A stretch of DNA of 64,000 bases from Neobacillus niacini. Lineage in GTDB: Bacteria; Bacillota; Bacilli; Bacillales; Cytobacillaceae. The notes below the pieces were generated by a model. That model saw only the letters and a program-made list of their open reading frames with translations. It did no database searches and had not been told where the DNA came from. Of this stretch, positions 8,399 to 17,466 are shown piece after piece (within the stretch, counting starts at the first letter, position 1; each line of letters opens with the position of its first letter). The stretch covers positions 362,770-426,769 of the forward strand of contig NZ_BAWM01000152.1 of the NCBI RefSeq assembly GCF_000759675.1. The letters run 5' to 3'. The position numbers and the translations under genes were made by a program.

Positions 8399-9007
8399 CT
8401 ATTTCCTAATAATATCAAACGTTTTCCCTAATGGATTGGTAAAGGTATTACCTGCCATTCTGCCAATTGGCTGAAGCTTCGCTGTATCAATTCGCCCTTT
8501 CTGAAATAATTCATCCTCTACATGAATATTCAAAACCTTACCTATTACTAGACTCCCTGCACCAACCTTGTCACCAAAATCCAACACCTGATAGAGCTCG
8601 CACTCTAGATGAACCAGTGATTCCTTTATGCGCGGTACCTTTACCATACGACTAGGCTCTTTTGTTAACCCTGCTTCCTCCAGCTCATCGACCTCAGGAG
8701 CAAATTCAACCGCACAATCATTCATTTGCTTCGCCATGTTTTCGCTGACAATATTTATCACAAATTGCTTGGTTTTTTCAATATTTACGAGTGTATCTTT
8801 CTTTGACCCATCACTTCCCCTTCTCATCGGTGAAAAACAGATGAGCATGGGGTCAGCGCATATCGCGGTAAAGAAACTAAAGGGAGCAGCATTGGCGATT
8901 CCATTTTCATCTATGGTTGATACAAAGGCAATCGGCCGAGGAAGAATGGAGCCAATTAGTATCTTATAAGCATCACGCCATTCGAGTGTGTCTGGTGACA
9001 CTTCCAT
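8399..9007 (-). CDS. Flavin reductase-like (FMN-binding split barrel) protein
   Basis: This protein of about 202 residues starts with the flavin_Reduct pattern (DAYKILIGSILPRPIAFVST, then NAAPFSFFTAICADPML). Family members bind FMN and reduce it or act as flavoproteins. Its role in tyrosine degradation is not established, although its genes are found in such clusters. The ATG at 9007 is chosen because GAGGTG lies eight bases upstream; a GTG three codons earlier is possible. An attenuator-like hairpin separates it from hpd. Confidence 0.75.
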   Translation of the reverse strand: MEVSPDTLEWRDAYKILIGSILPRPIAFVSTIDENGIANAAPFSFFTAICADPMLICFSPMRRGSDGSKKDTLVNIEKTKQFVINIVSENMAKQMNDCAVEFAPEVDELEEAGLTKEPSRMVKVPRIKESLVHLECELYQVLDFGDKVGAGSLVIGKVLNIHVEDELFQKGRIDTAKLQPIGRMAGNTFTNPLGKTFDIIRK

Positions 9008-9040
9008 ACCTTTCACACCTCTTTCCTTATACTCTCTTTG

Positions 9041-9066
9041 AAAAAGGGAGAAACCTCTCCCTTTTT
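9041..9066 (-). terminator. Hairpin with T-run between hpd and the flavin reductase gene
   Basis: The arms AAAAAGGGAGA and TCTCCCTTTTT are perfect 11-base complements with a four-base loop. It lies after hpd and before the next gene of the same pathway, so it may reduce expression of the distal genes rather than end the operon. Confidence 0.75.
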
Positions 9067-9111
9067 TCTTCCGGACGTGGACTTTTCCCCTTTAAAAATA
9101 TCTCTAATCTA

Positions 9112-10227
9112 TTATAGGTTTCCTCTTCGAGCCTGTTCTCTTTCGATAGATTCAAATAATGCCTTAAAGTTTCCTTCCCCAAAACCTCGTGCACCCTTAC
9201 GCTGAATGATCTCCACGAATAATGTAGGTCTATCGACAATCGGCTTGGTGAAAATTTGCAGCAAGTAGCCCTCATCATCACGGTCGACTAAAATATTTAA
9301 TTCACGAAGCTTTTCTATTTCTTCGTCAATTTTGCCGATTCGCTGTCCCAAATCCTCATAATACGTACTTGGTGTATTTAAGAACTCCACCCCATTTTTT
9401 TTCAAGGTGGCAACAGTTGAGACAATATCCTCCGTTAAAATAGCCAAGTGCTGTACACCAGGACCATTATAGAATTCTAAATATTCCTGAATTTGAGATT
9501 TGCGTTTCCCTTCTGCTGGCTCATTAATTGGGAACTTAATTCTGCCGCCATTATGCATGACCTTGGACATTAGCGCAGAATACTCAGTAGTAATATCTTT
9601 ATCTGTGAAATGCTTCATTTCTACAAATCCCATTACCTTAGAATAATATTCAACCCATTCTTCCATACGCTCAACGTTTCCGACCACATGATCAATTCCA
9701 ATCAAGCCAGCATCTTCAATTGGCAGATAGACGGAATATGGATCAAAATCTGGCATGAATACACCCTGATAATTCTTGCGTTCTACTAACGTATGGATGG
9801 TGTCTCCATATGTACCGAGAACGGCCTTTTTAATAGTCCCCTTTTCATCCTTTAGCTCAAATGGAGGTACAAGGGCAATAGCACCACGCTCTACAGCAGC
9901 GTTATATGCCTTATCGACATCATCTACTAAGAGGGCAACATCCTTTACACCGTCACCATGTTTTTTTACAAACTGAGCAACTCGAGTATCTTCTTTGTAG
10001 GAACCAGTGAGGACAAGACGAATATTTCTTTGTTGGAGAACAAAGGAAACGGTTTCACGATTTCCCGTTTCAAGGCCGGAGTAAGCGACCGGTTTAAATC
10101 CAAATGCGGTACAAAAAAAGTGGCAGGCTTGCTTTGCATTCCCCGTGTATATTTCGATATAGTCGACATCCTTAACAGGAAAAAAATCATTAACTAGTTC
10201 ATCAGCTTTTAATCGTTTTTCTTTCAT
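9112..10227 (-). CDS. hpd: 4-hydroxyphenylpyruvate dioxygenase
   Basis: This 371-residue enzyme converts 4-hydroxyphenylpyruvate to homogentisate using Fe(II). It has two vicinal-oxygen-chelate halves. The iron ligands are visible as IDHVVGNV near residue 178, GVQHLAILTED near 260 and LFVEIIQRKGARGFG near 340. The C-terminal helix (GNFKALFESIEREQARRGNL) is typical of HPPD. A strong AGGAGG site precedes the ATG. It heads the operon that continues with the flavin reductase, FAH-family and hmgA genes. Confidence 0.95.
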   Translation of the reverse strand: MKEKRLKADELVNDFFPVKDVDYIEIYTGNAKQACHFFCTAFGFKPVAYSGLETGNRETVSFVLQQRNIRLVLTGSYKEDTRVAQFVKKHGDGVKDVALLVDDVDKAYNAAVERGAIALVPPFELKDEKGTIKKAVLGTYGDTIHTLVERKNYQGVFMPDFDPYSVYLPIEDAGLIGIDHVVGNVERMEEWVEYYSKVMGFVEMKHFTDKDITTEYSALMSKVMHNGGRIKFPINEPAEGKRKSQIQEYLEFYNGPGVQHLAILTEDIVSTVATLKKNGVEFLNTPSTYYEDLGQRIGKIDEEIEKLRELNILVDRDDEGYLLQIFTKPIVDRPTLFVEIIQRKGARGFGEGNFKALFESIEREQARRGNL

Positions 10228-10352
10228 TTATATTCCTCCTATTATCTTTTAATTAATAATATTCAGAATATATATTAAGTGATACTAGCATGTCCAATCA
10301 AGAGCAGGCAGTAAAGCAATAACGCTTTTTAGTAGTAAAGATTCGTACAAAT

Positions 10353-10387
10353 AAAAAAAGAAACAACCTATAAACAGGCTGTTTCTT
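10353..10387 (-). terminator. Terminator of the TrpXYZ-like transporter operon
   Basis: On the minus strand, arms GAAACAGCCT and AGGTTGTTTC (one wobble pair) are followed by a run of T. It separates the transporter operon from hpd. Confidence 0.8.
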
Positions 10388-10394
10388 AATAGAT

Positions 10395-11189
10395 TTAGGA
10401 TAAAACGGCACGGTCGCTGGCCATTTGTACGCCGCGAATTCTTTTAAACTCTTCTAATAATCCTTCAATCGTTAAGTTTTTCTTATTTACCGCATCCACT
10501 TCTAATATGATTTGACCTTTATCCATCATAATTAGACGGTTACCAAGATCAATGGCTTGCTGCATATTGTGAGTGACCATTAAGGTTGTTAGCTGATATT
10601 TCCCAACAATTTCTCGTGTAAGATTGGTTATTAATTCGGCTCTCGATGGGTCAAGGGCAGCAGTATGTTCATCTAGAAGTAAAATGGCGGGTTCTGTGAA
10701 TGTTGCCATTAACAGCGATAATGCCTGCCGTTCTCCTCCTGACAACAATCCTACCTTTGCACTTAAACGGTTCTCTAAGCCAAGGTGCAGGGATTCAAGC
10801 ACCTCCCGAAAGTAATCGCGCCTTTTTTTAGTGACTCCCCTTCTGAAGGTCCTCGTTTTATTTCGAGAGTAAGCCATTGCCAGGTTTTCTTCAATCGTCA
10901 TACTAGGAGCCGTCCCTGCCATCGGGTCTTGGAAAACACGTCCGATCATTTTCGACCGTTTATATTCTGACATCGTGGTTACATTTTTGCCATCAATATG
11001 GATATCACCAACGTCAGGTACTAAAACCCCAGATATAATATTCATTAATGTCGATTTTCCGGCACCATTGCTGCCAATCACGGTCACGAAATCTCCGGGA
11101 TTTAGAGTTAGATTCACGTGGTCAATCGCTATTTTTTCATCAGGTGTTCCTTCATTAAAAATCTTATGAATCTGATTTAAATGCAGCAT
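10395..11189 (-). CDS. ABC transporter ATP-binding protein (TrpZ-like)
   Basis: This protein of about 264 residues is a complete ABC ATPase: Walker A GSNGAGKST near residue 40, signature LSGGERQALSL, Walker B ILLLDEHTAALDP and switch His in LMVTHNMQQ. It belongs with the PF04392-type binding protein and branched-chain-type permease upstream. The ATG at 11189 follows GGGTG at good spacing, and the gene overlaps the permease gene by 26 bases. The neighbouring tyrosine-degradation operon suggests import of an aromatic amino acid or related compound; the TrpXYZ homology is established for tryptophan in other Firmicutes. Confidence 0.82.
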   Translation of the reverse strand: MLHLNQIHKIFNEGTPDEKIAIDHVNLTLNPGDFVTVIGSNGAGKSTLMNIISGVLVPDVGDIHIDGKNVTTMSEYKRSKMIGRVFQDPMAGTAPSMTIEENLAMAYSRNKTRTFRRGVTKKRRDYFREVLESLHLGLENRLSAKVGLLSGGERQALSLLMATFTEPAILLLDEHTAALDPSRAELITNLTREIVGKYQLTTLMVTHNMQQAIDLGNRLIMMDKGQIILEVDAVNKKNLTIEGLLEEFKRIRGVQMASDRAVLS

Positions 11190-12195
11190 GGTTCTCACCC
11201 TTTCGCTCAGCCGATGCTTTTATCATGTTCAGCCTTTCTTGTCTTCTCCGGGCTTTACGCTTTTTCTCTTTAGATTGTTCAATTATTTTTGGTGCAGTTA
11301 AGGCAATAATAACAATTAATGCTGTTATTACCTTCATATCACCAGGGTCTAGGAATTCTACCCTTAATGCTAGTGTAACAACAATACGGTAGATGATCGA
11401 TCCTCCGATAACCGCAAGTGTTGCCCTTGCAATTGATTTAGTCCCAAACAAGGCTTCACCGATTATAACAGATGCTAAACCAATAACAATCATCCCAATT
11501 CCCATACCAACATCCGCAAAACCACCTTGCTGCGCGATTAAGGCACCTGAAAAGGCAACCAGTGCATTGGATAACCCAAGACCCAAGATGGTGAGAAGAT
11601 TTGTATTGGCAGAGAAACTGCGAATCATCTGTTTATTGTTTCCAGTCGCTCTTACAGCAAGACCAATTTCCGTCTGTAAAAATAAATCCGTAAGCCATTT
11701 GATAACAAGGGTAACAATAATCATAAAAATTAAAATTCCCCATGTACCAGGAAGGCTGTCTCCAAGACCAACAGCCGTTAGTAAGCCATTGAAAAAAGAA
11801 TCCACTCCTATATTTTCGAAAAATCCACCGATTTTCGTAAATGAAGTTTCCATATTTAATAAGGGGATATTTGATCTTCCCATTATTCTTAGATTAATAG
11901 AATAAAGGGCAATCATCATTAAAATACCTGACAGCAAGTTATTAATTTTCCCAAAGGTGTGAAGCAGCCCTGTCATACAACCTGCTGCAAATCCTGCAAA
12001 TAGTGCCAATATGGTGGCCAAAAACGGGTTTACCCCACCAGCAATTAAGACTGCTGAAAGTGCTGCACCTGTTACAAAACTCCCATCTACCGTTAAATCC
12101 GGAAAATCCAGAATACGAAAGGAAAGATATACGCCCAGTGCCATAATCGCGTAGATGATACCTGCTTCAAATGATCCAAATATGGCTGTAAACAT
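11164..12195 (-). CDS. ABC transporter permease (TrpY-like, branched-chain permease fold)
   Basis: This protein of about 343 residues has eight or more hydrophobic segments and the BPD_transp_2 motif around GLGLSNALVAFSGALIAQQG. The C-terminal tail is strongly basic (EKKRKARRRQERLN). I prefer the ATG at 12195 (MFTAIFGSFEAG) because AAAGGATG lies six bases upstream and the first membrane segment follows at once. The longer frame from 12234 would add 13 polar residues. It is the membrane channel of the TrpXYZ-like importer. Confidence 0.82.
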   Translation of the reverse strand: MFTAIFGSFEAGIIYAIMALGVYLSFRILDFPDLTVDGSFVTGAALSAVLIAGGVNPFLATILALFAGFAAGCMTGLLHTFGKINNLLSGILMMIALYSINLRIMGRSNIPLLNMETSFTKIGGFFENIGVDSFFNGLLTAVGLGDSLPGTWGILIFMIIVTLVIKWLTDLFLQTEIGLAVRATGNNKQMIRSFSANTNLLTILGLGLSNALVAFSGALIAQQGGFADVGMGIGMIVIGLASVIIGEALFGTKSIARATLAVIGGSIIYRIVVTLALRVEFLDPGDMKVITALIVIIALTAPKIIEQSKEKKRKARRRQERLNMIKASAERKGENHAAFKSDS

Positions 12196-12254
12196 TGAGA
12201 TCATCCTTTCTGTTAGTCTTTGTTCTTCATTCATTGAATCCTATACAGTTATGA

Positions 12255-12284
12255 AGGAGTCAACCATTTTAGCGGCTGACTCCT
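12255..12284 (-). promoter_or_regulatory. Intercistronic stem-loop between binding-protein and permease genes
   Basis: Arms of 11 bases (AGGAGTCAGCC and GGTTGACTCCT on the minus strand, one wobble) form a hairpin without a T-run. This position is typical of mRNA-stabilising structures that raise binding-protein level over permease level. Confidence 0.5.
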
Positions 12285-12298
12285 AGCAATACCTATTG

Positions 12299-13294
12299 TT
12301 ATTCGCCTTCGTAAAATTCTCCAAGGTCTTTCCATTCATCTTTAACCTCAAGCCCCTGTGCTTCTGCAGCTTGTTTGTTAATGACAAGTGTTAAACTCTT
12401 TGGTAATTCTACTGGAATTTCTGAAGCCTTTTTATTTCCACTTAGGATTTCAGCAGCCATTAAACCAGATTGATAGCCAAGATCAAAATAATCGAAACCG
12501 CTCGCTGCCACTGCACCTTTTTTCATCGAATCTAGCTCGCCTACGAACAACGGAATTTTTTTGCTGTTTGCAACCGAAATAACAGACTCAAGAGCAGAGA
12601 CTACCGTATTATCTGTAGGAATATAGATAGCATCAACACGACCTACTAAGGATTCAGCAGCCTGTTTCACTTCAGCAGATGTAGAAACAGATACTTCTAC
12701 AAGCTTAGTACCCTTGCCTTCTGCTAATTCCTTCACCTCTTCCACTTGAACAACAGAGTTTTGTTCGCCAGAATTATAGATAACACCAATTTCCTTTGCT
12801 TTTACCTCTTCTGTTATAAAGTTAATTGTTTTCGCAGTACCATCCGGATGATTATCCGTTGTACCGGTAATATTTTCACCAGGCTGGTCAAGTGCCTTTA
12901 CTAATCCAGAACCCACTGGATCTGTAACCGAAGTAAAGATGATTGGAATTTCCTTCGTTGCATTCAGTGCACTGGTTGCACTTGGCGTAGCATTTGCAAA
13001 AATAAGATCCACCTTATCCCCAACAAAATTATCAGCGATTGTTTTTACATTGTTCAGGTCCGCTTGTGCATTTTGTTCGTCATATTCAACTTTAATGCCT
13101 TTTTCCTCTAACGCCTTTTTAAATCCTTCTGTTGCTGCATCCAATGAAGGGTGGGCTGCAAACTGGGTGATACCAACTTTAAATACCTTATCCCCCTCTT
13201 TTTCCGTTCCTCCCGCTGATTCCTTACTGCCGCAGCCTGCAAGCATCATCATCCCTGCTAAAGCAAAGGACAATACTTTTACGCGCTTTTTCAT
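12299..13294 (-). CDS. ABC transporter substrate-binding lipoprotein (TrpX-like)
   Basis: This 331-residue protein begins with a lipoprotein signal peptide and lipobox (LAGCGS, Cys at residue 21). The rest matches the ABC_sub_bind family (VGITQFAAHPSLDAATEGFK, IFANATPSATSALNATKEIP, PIIFTSVTDPVGSGLV, IYIPTDNTVVSA). Close relatives are TrpX proteins that bind tryptophan. It is the first gene of the transporter operon and has a promoter-like sequence upstream. No T-box was found in its leader. Confidence 0.85.
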   Translation of the reverse strand: MKKRVKVLSFALAGMMMLAGCGSKESAGGTEKEGDKVFKVGITQFAAHPSLDAATEGFKKALEEKGIKVEYDEQNAQADLNNVKTIADNFVGDKVDLIFANATPSATSALNATKEIPIIFTSVTDPVGSGLVKALDQPGENITGTTDNHPDGTAKTINFITEEVKAKEIGVIYNSGEQNSVVQVEEVKELAEGKGTKLVEVSVSTSAEVKQAAESLVGRVDAIYIPTDNTVVSALESVISVANSKKIPLFVGELDSMKKGAVAASGFDYFDLGYQSGLMAAEILSGNKKASEIPVELPKSLTLVINKQAAEAQGLEVKDEWKDLGEFYEGE

Positions 13295-13355
13295 TGTTAC
13301 ATCCCCCTGTTACCCATTTTTTAATTTTCCAAAAATTTATTATATTATAAAAGTT

Positions 13356-13385
13356 ATTCTAGTATTTTTACGTACTAAAAGTCAA
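13356..13385 (-). promoter_or_regulatory. Predicted sigma-A promoter of the TrpXYZ-like operon
   Basis: On the minus strand TTGACT at 13385-13380 and TAGAAT at 13361-13356 are separated by 18 bases, a reasonable vegetative promoter. Confidence 0.5.
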
Positions 13386-13462
13386 TAGAATTACTTAAAA
13401 TTATTTTTCCGCTTTAAAGCGACAAATTTCTCCACCACCTATCAGCAAGTCTTTTCTCGTCA

Positions 13463-13503
13463 AAAAACAGAAAAAGCCCTCGATTTCCACGAGAGCTTTT
13501 CTG
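13463..13503 (-). terminator. Terminator of a small gene
   Basis: On the minus strand, arms CAGAAAAGCTCTCG and CGAGGGCTTTTTCTG (near-perfect) are followed by TTTTTTGACG. It follows the 42-codon gene. Confidence 0.8.
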
Positions 13504-13516
13504 TATCTACATTTAT

Positions 13517-13645
13517 CTACGAATCTTGCGTTTGATCTAATAGTTTATCAATTTCTATTTTTTTTAGTTTCTTTGTGGTTTTCTCAGATGTTAGATTTGC
13601 CGTTGATTCTAGTAGTTTATCGATATCAATTATTATAGTTCCCAT
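13517..13645 (-). CDS. Small protein with internal IDKLL repeat, unknown function
   Basis: A 42-residue frame starts at ATG 13645 behind a strong GGAGG site and ends before a good terminator. A longer frame exists upstream but its start has no ribosome-binding site. The protein contains two similar blocks, DIDKLLEST near the start and EIDKLLDQT near the end, separated by a lysine- and threonine-rich linker. I do not recognise the family. It is likely a genuine single-gene unit. Confidence 0.55.
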   Translation of the reverse strand: MGTIIIDIDKLLESTANLTSEKTTKKLKKIEIDKLLDQTQDS

Positions 13646-13726
13646 ATCTAACCTCCATAGTTTTTTATTTACCAAATGATTCGTACGAAAAGGGACAATT
13701 GTGGGGGTTTTAAAAAAGATAACCAA

Positions 13727-14053
13727 AAAGAACTAGCCCAATTCTATTTGTTAGTATAGGTATGATAATATTCACTATTTATTCGTATTTTAAAATGTTA
13801 TGTGAAATTAATCGTGAGATTGGGGGACGCTTGTTTAATTAATTTTGCAAGGGGATGTATATGTACCAATCGATTGCATGGCACACTAGGTATATGCTTC
13901 TTAAAACGAACCATCCTGTCGTCCAGATGAACAACTAGATGGTTGTTTTTTCAATTTTCGTACAAACTAATCCTAAATGGGAGGTGTATGTACAAAATAA
14001 AAATAAAAATCGTGGTAAGTTCTTCTATAACAAGAAAACACATTAACTCTTAT
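13727..14053 (+). other. Intergenic stretch with possible very small ORFs
   Basis: No clear gene is present. Two frames have plausible ribosome-binding sites. One is a 25-codon frame at 13861-13938 behind AAGGGGATG. The other is a 63-codon frame starting at 13988 behind GGGAGGTG, which runs into the 3' end of mnhG on the other strand. Codon use and lack of family resemblance make both doubtful. Confidence 0.25.
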
Positions 14054-14083
14054 TTAAAAAATGTTCCAAGCACAAAGTGGAAC
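14054..14083 (-). terminator. Terminator of the mrp/mnh operon
   Basis: On the minus strand GTTCCA and TGGAAC form a stem followed by ATTTTTT, a short distance after the mnhG stop codon. Confidence 0.6.
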
Positions 14084-14099
14084 ACTCTTTATTCTCATA

Positions 14100-14468
14100 T
14101 TAATCTACAGATGATTTCTCCATTATTTTTTTATTATATTCTTTTAAGTCGTCTCTTACACTTTTATCCCAAAGTTTGACTCCTGAATTATAGGCTGCCC
14201 TGTTAATTAAATGACCAGAAATTGGGGAAGTCATAAAAAGGAAGATAATGCCTAAGATAAGCCTGGAATTAAAATGACCTTCAAGTGCATAAAAGTATAG
14301 AAAAGTTCCCAATAGAATAGACATTACCCCTAATGTAGCAGCTTTTGAGGCGGCGTGGTTTCTTGTATAAACATCTGGGAGCCTAATCACTCCAATAGTG
14401 GCAATAAGGCAAAGCAGGGATCCAACTAAGATAAAAAATCCAATGAGAAAATCAAAGATTACGTTCAC
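14100..14468 (-). CDS. mnhG: Na+/H+ antiporter subunit MnhG/MrpG
   Basis: The protein has about 122 residues and three hydrophobic segments. It shows the MnhG pattern [24 protein letters not shown]. The longer frame begins inside mnhF, so I choose the GTG at 14468 (protein start [10 protein letters not shown]), which gives the usual family length and overlaps mnhF by 17 bases. It is the last subunit of the multi-subunit Mrp complex. The ribosome-binding site (AAGGGGG) is rather far upstream, so the exact start is uncertain. Confidence 0.82.
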   Translation of the reverse strand: MNVIFDFLIGFFILVGSLLCLIATIGVIRLPDVYTRNHAASKAATLGVMSILLGTFLYFYALEGHFNSRLILGIIFLFMTSPISGHLINRAAYNSGVKLWDKSVRDDLKEYNKKIMEKSSVD

Positions 14469-14736
14469 GTTCGATAATAGCCCCCTTTTCCAAATACTTA
14501 GCAAACGCCACTGTACCGATAAAGGCAAGAATACCAAGCAAAAGAATGATTTCGAGAAAAGCATAGGATTGTAAAACGACTGAAATCAATGCTGTAATCG
14601 CAATCAGATTCACACCAATCGCATCTAATGCAATCACTCGGTCAGGTACACTAGGACCCTTTATGACCCGATAAATTAATCCAAGCATTGAAATGGAGCA
14701 GACTAACAACGCTAATCGAATAATGATTTCAAGCAT
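14452..14736 (-). CDS. mnhF: Na+/H+ antiporter subunit MnhF/MrpF
   Basis: This 94-residue protein has three membrane segments and the MnhF pattern [22 protein letters not shown]. It starts in a one-base overlap with the mnhE stop and ends inside mnhG. MrpF is a small subunit required for assembly and activity of the antiporter. Confidence 0.9.
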   Translation of the reverse strand: MLEIIIRLALLVCSISMLGLIYRVIKGPSVPDRVIALDAIGVNLIAITALISVVLQSYAFLEIILLLGILAFIGTVAFAKYLEKGAIIERERNL

Positions 14737-15212
14737 TACCTGCTCACCTCCAAAATCGCTTTTTCAAAGGAATTCTTAATACTGTTAATTTCAGCCTCAA
14801 CTTCCCCAATATTCATCGCATGAATAAAAAGCGTCTTATTATCCTCTGATACATCAATCACCAATGTACCTGGAGTTAAGGTAATTAAACTTGAGAGAAG
14901 AGTGATTTGCCAATCCTTCGTTAGTTCCGTGTCCATTGCAAAAATAGCTGGCCTCATATCTAATGTAGGTTTTAAAACAATTTTTACAATTGCTACATTT
15001 GACAAAATTAGTTCCTTAATAAAAATAAAGATCAGCTTTATAAAGGACCATAATCTAAATAAATAAAAACGGCTATGGAAGTAACGTCTAAGCACAAATA
15101 TAACAAGGAGTCCAAAAATATAGCCTTTTACAAAACTAATGGGATCGTAGGAAACCTTAATAAACATCCATAAAAAGGCTAACACCACATTCAATAAAAT
15201 TTGAAATGCCAA
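14736..15212 (-). CDS. mnhE: Na+/H+ antiporter subunit MnhE/MrpE
   Basis: This 158-residue protein has two N-terminal hydrophobic segments, a further one near residues 55-75, and the conserved SLITLTPGTLVIDVSEDNKTLFIHAMN block of PF01899. It follows mnhD by seven bases. MrpE is a structural subunit of the antiporter. Confidence 0.9.
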   Translation of the reverse strand: MAFQILLNVVLAFLWMFIKVSYDPISFVKGYIFGLLVIFVLRRYFHSRFYLFRLWSFIKLIFIFIKELILSNVAIVKIVLKPTLDMRPAIFAMDTELTKDWQITLLSSLITLTPGTLVIDVSEDNKTLFIHAMNIGEVEAEINSIKNSFEKAILEVSR

Positions 15213-15219
15213 AACTTTT

Positions 15220-16707
15220 TCACTCCTTTAAGACTGCATTAATATAGATATTGGGATCTAATAAGGTCTCGGCTGCCTGAGAAATATACGGCAATATGGA
15301 TTCAGAACCAATTCCGTAAAGCGCTGAAATCACTACCAACATAACAGGAGCAATAAGCAATCGTTTTACAGGTGCTTTTTCCTCTACACCGTAAGTGCGG
15401 TCCTTTCCCCAAAAACCGTTAATAAAGATTTTCATAACAGAAAAAAGAACGAGTAAACTGGACATCAAGATAATGAAAGCTCCTATAAAGCTCTCTCCCT
15501 CAAATCCGCCTTGCACAATTAGGAGCTTTCCAACAAATCCACTCAACGGCGGAATTCCTGCAAGAGCTAATGCAGCAATAAAGAATGTCCAGCCAAGACC
15601 TGGATAACGGTTAATAAGCCCGCTGATCTTTCTTAAATTACTTGTCCCAGTAATCGAAATGACCACCCCTATTAGCAGAAATAAAGCTGCTTTAATAATC
15701 ATATCGTGAACCAAATAGTAAACAGCGCCTGAAATGGAAGCTGTGTTCATGACAGACACCCCATACAAGATAACTCCTACAGCTACGATGATATTATAAA
15801 TAATGATGTTCTTCATATCCCAGTAAGCAATCGCACCAATAACACCGAAAACAATCGACAGAATCGCTAAAATGGAAAGTAGACCAAACGTATCCATATC
15901 ATGATAAAAGAAAAGTGTATAGGTTCTTGTAATCGAATAAACTCCTACTTTAGTCAATAAAGCTCCGAAAAGAGCTAAAACAGGGGCAGGTGGTGCGTAA
16001 TAGGATCCCGGCATCCAAAAGTAGAGTGGGAAAATCGCTCCTTTTAAACCAAAAACAATTAAGAACATGACAGCAATAACCGTTAAAATCCCTGGCATCC
16101 CATTTACGCTAATTTCATTAATTCGAGATGAAATATGAGCCATATTTAACGTACCAACGACAGAATATAAATAAGCAACTGCAATAACAAATAAGGCAGA
16201 TGAAATGACATTCACAAGCAGATACTTAATCGATTCTCTTAGTTGTATCTTTGTTCCTCCAAGTACTAGCAAAACATAGGAAGACATAAGCATAACTTCA
16301 AAAAACACAAATAAGTTAAAGATATCTCCTGTTGTAAAAGCTCCATTTACTCCTACTATTAAAAAGTTAAAAACAGCATAGTAGTAATATTTTTCACGTT
16401 CATGTCCGATCGATTTAAAGGAGTATATTAAACAAAAAAACGCAACAATACTTGTCGTTAGCACTAATAGTGCAGAAAACATGTCAGATACTAACGTAAT
16501 CCCAAATGGAGCATCCCAGCTACTAACATTTAGGGATTGGACCCCTTCCGTCCGTACCTTTTGGATAATGAACCAAGCAGCAATAATTGTACAGATTGAA
16601 GAAATCGTTGAAACAACCCGCTGAGCCGTGATTCTTTGATTTAGAAAAATTAAAATTGCCCCAGTAATTAAGGGGATTAATATAGGTAAAATGATTAAGT
16701 TAGTCAT
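15220..16707 (-). CDS. mnhD: Na+/H+ antiporter subunit MnhD/MrpD
   Basis: This 495-residue polytopic protein is homologous to the proton-translocating NuoN/NuoM subunits of complex I. Typical stretches include [22 protein letters not shown] (charged membrane Glu), [21 protein letters not shown] and [17 protein letters not shown]. It overlaps mnhC by eight bases. Together with MrpA it is thought to form the ion-translocating core. Confidence 0.93.
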   Translation of the reverse strand: MTNLIILPILIPLITGAILIFLNQRITAQRVVSTISSICTIIAAWFIIQKVRTEGVQSLNVSSWDAPFGITLVSDMFSALLVLTTSIVAFFCLIYSFKSIGHEREKYYYYAVFNFLIVGVNGAFTTGDIFNLFVFFEVMLMSSYVLLVLGGTKIQLRESIKYLLVNVISSALFVIAVAYLYSVVGTLNMAHISSRINEISVNGMPGILTVIAVMFLIVFGLKGAIFPLYFWMPGSYYAPPAPVLALFGALLTKVGVYSITRTYTLFFYHDMDTFGLLSILAILSIVFGVIGAIAYWDMKNIIIYNIIVAVGVILYGVSVMNTASISGAVYYLVHDMIIKAALFLLIGVVISITGTSNLRKISGLINRYPGLGWTFFIAALALAGIPPLSGFVGKLLIVQGGFEGESFIGAFIILMSSLLVLFSVMKIFINGFWGKDRTYGVEEKAPVKRLLIAPVMLVVISALYGIGSESILPYISQAAETLLDPNIYINAVLKE

Positions 16708-17041
16708 CTTTCTCTGTTCCCCTCATTTCTTCTATATTATCTGTCCCCAGCTCTTGATAAGCTCGATAAGCCAAGACTAAGAAAAAGGCTGTCACACCAA
16801 AGCTGATTACAATGGCGGTTAAAATTAATGCCTGTGGCAGTGGATCTGTATAGCTTTCTGCATTACCCCCTAAAATAGGAGCAGCTCCTCGTTTCAAACC
16901 ACCCATCGTAAGAATAAGGAGATGAGCACCATGGCTTAATAGTCCAGTACCGACGATAATACGTAATAGACTTTTTGAAAGCATTAAATAGGTGGCGGTC
17001 ATAAATAAAATTCCAATTACAAATGCCATTAAGATTTCCAT
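16700..17041 (-). CDS. mnhC: Na+/H+ antiporter subunit MnhC/MrpC
   Basis: This 113-residue protein has three membrane helices and resembles NuoK ([37 protein letters not shown]). It overlaps mnhB by one base. The C-terminal tail is acidic. Confidence 0.92.
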   Translation of the reverse strand: MEILMAFVIGILFMTATYLMLSKSLLRIIVGTGLLSHGAHLLILTMGGLKRGAAPILGGNAESYTDPLPQALILTAIVISFGVTAFFLVLAYRAYQELGTDNIEEMRGTEKDD

Positions 17042-17466
17042 TATTCATCCTCCCCTATCGTTTGAATAATGGTCATAGTCACTCCAACAACAACAAGGTA
17101 AACTCCTAAATCAAAAAGCGTTGCTGTATGAAGAGATACTTCACCAAGAATCGGTAATTGAACATCGCCAAATGCATGCGTTAAAAACGGAACATCAAAG
17201 AAGAGTGAACCCGCACTTGTTCCAATTGCAAATAGCAGCCCAATCCCCGTAAGAATTCGGTAGTTTACTGGCAAAATTTTCTCAACTGTTTTGATATCAT
17301 AAGTAATTAATAGCAGAACAATTGCCCCGGCTGTCATTAGCCCTCCTATAAACCCTCCACCGGGATAATAATGGCCAGCTGTAAAAATATAGACTGAATA
17401 CAGGACAATAAAGAAAAGAAGAACTTTTATGGCTGTTTCAAGTATGATATTGTTTGTTTTTCTCAT
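17041..17466 (-). CDS. mnhB: Na+/H+ antiporter subunit MnhB/MrpB
   Basis: This 141-residue protein has four membrane segments and the MnhB motif [16 protein letters not shown]. Its ATG overlaps the mnhA stop by four bases, which indicates translational coupling. Confidence 0.92.
   Translation of the reverse strand: MRKTNNIILETAIKVLLFFIVLYSVYIFTAGHYYPGGGFIGGLMTAGAIVLLLITYDIKTVEKILPVNYRILTGIGLLFAIGTSAGSLFFDVPFLTHAFGDVQLPILGEVSLHTATLFDLGVYLVVVGVTMTIIQTIGEDE

Noticed and set aside
11393-11905. 170-codon plus-strand ORF
   Set aside because: It lies fully antisense to the ABC permease gene, has low-complexity sequence typical of a shadow frame and has no ribosome-binding site.
12299-13400. T-box or other riboswitch upstream of the TrpX-like gene
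   Set aside because: The leader is short and lacks the T-box core and any strong terminator/antiterminator pair.
13988-14179. 63-codon plus-strand ORF behind GGGAGGTG
   Set aside because: It runs into the 3' end of mnhG on the other strand and contains the mnhG terminator; protein sequence is not convincing.
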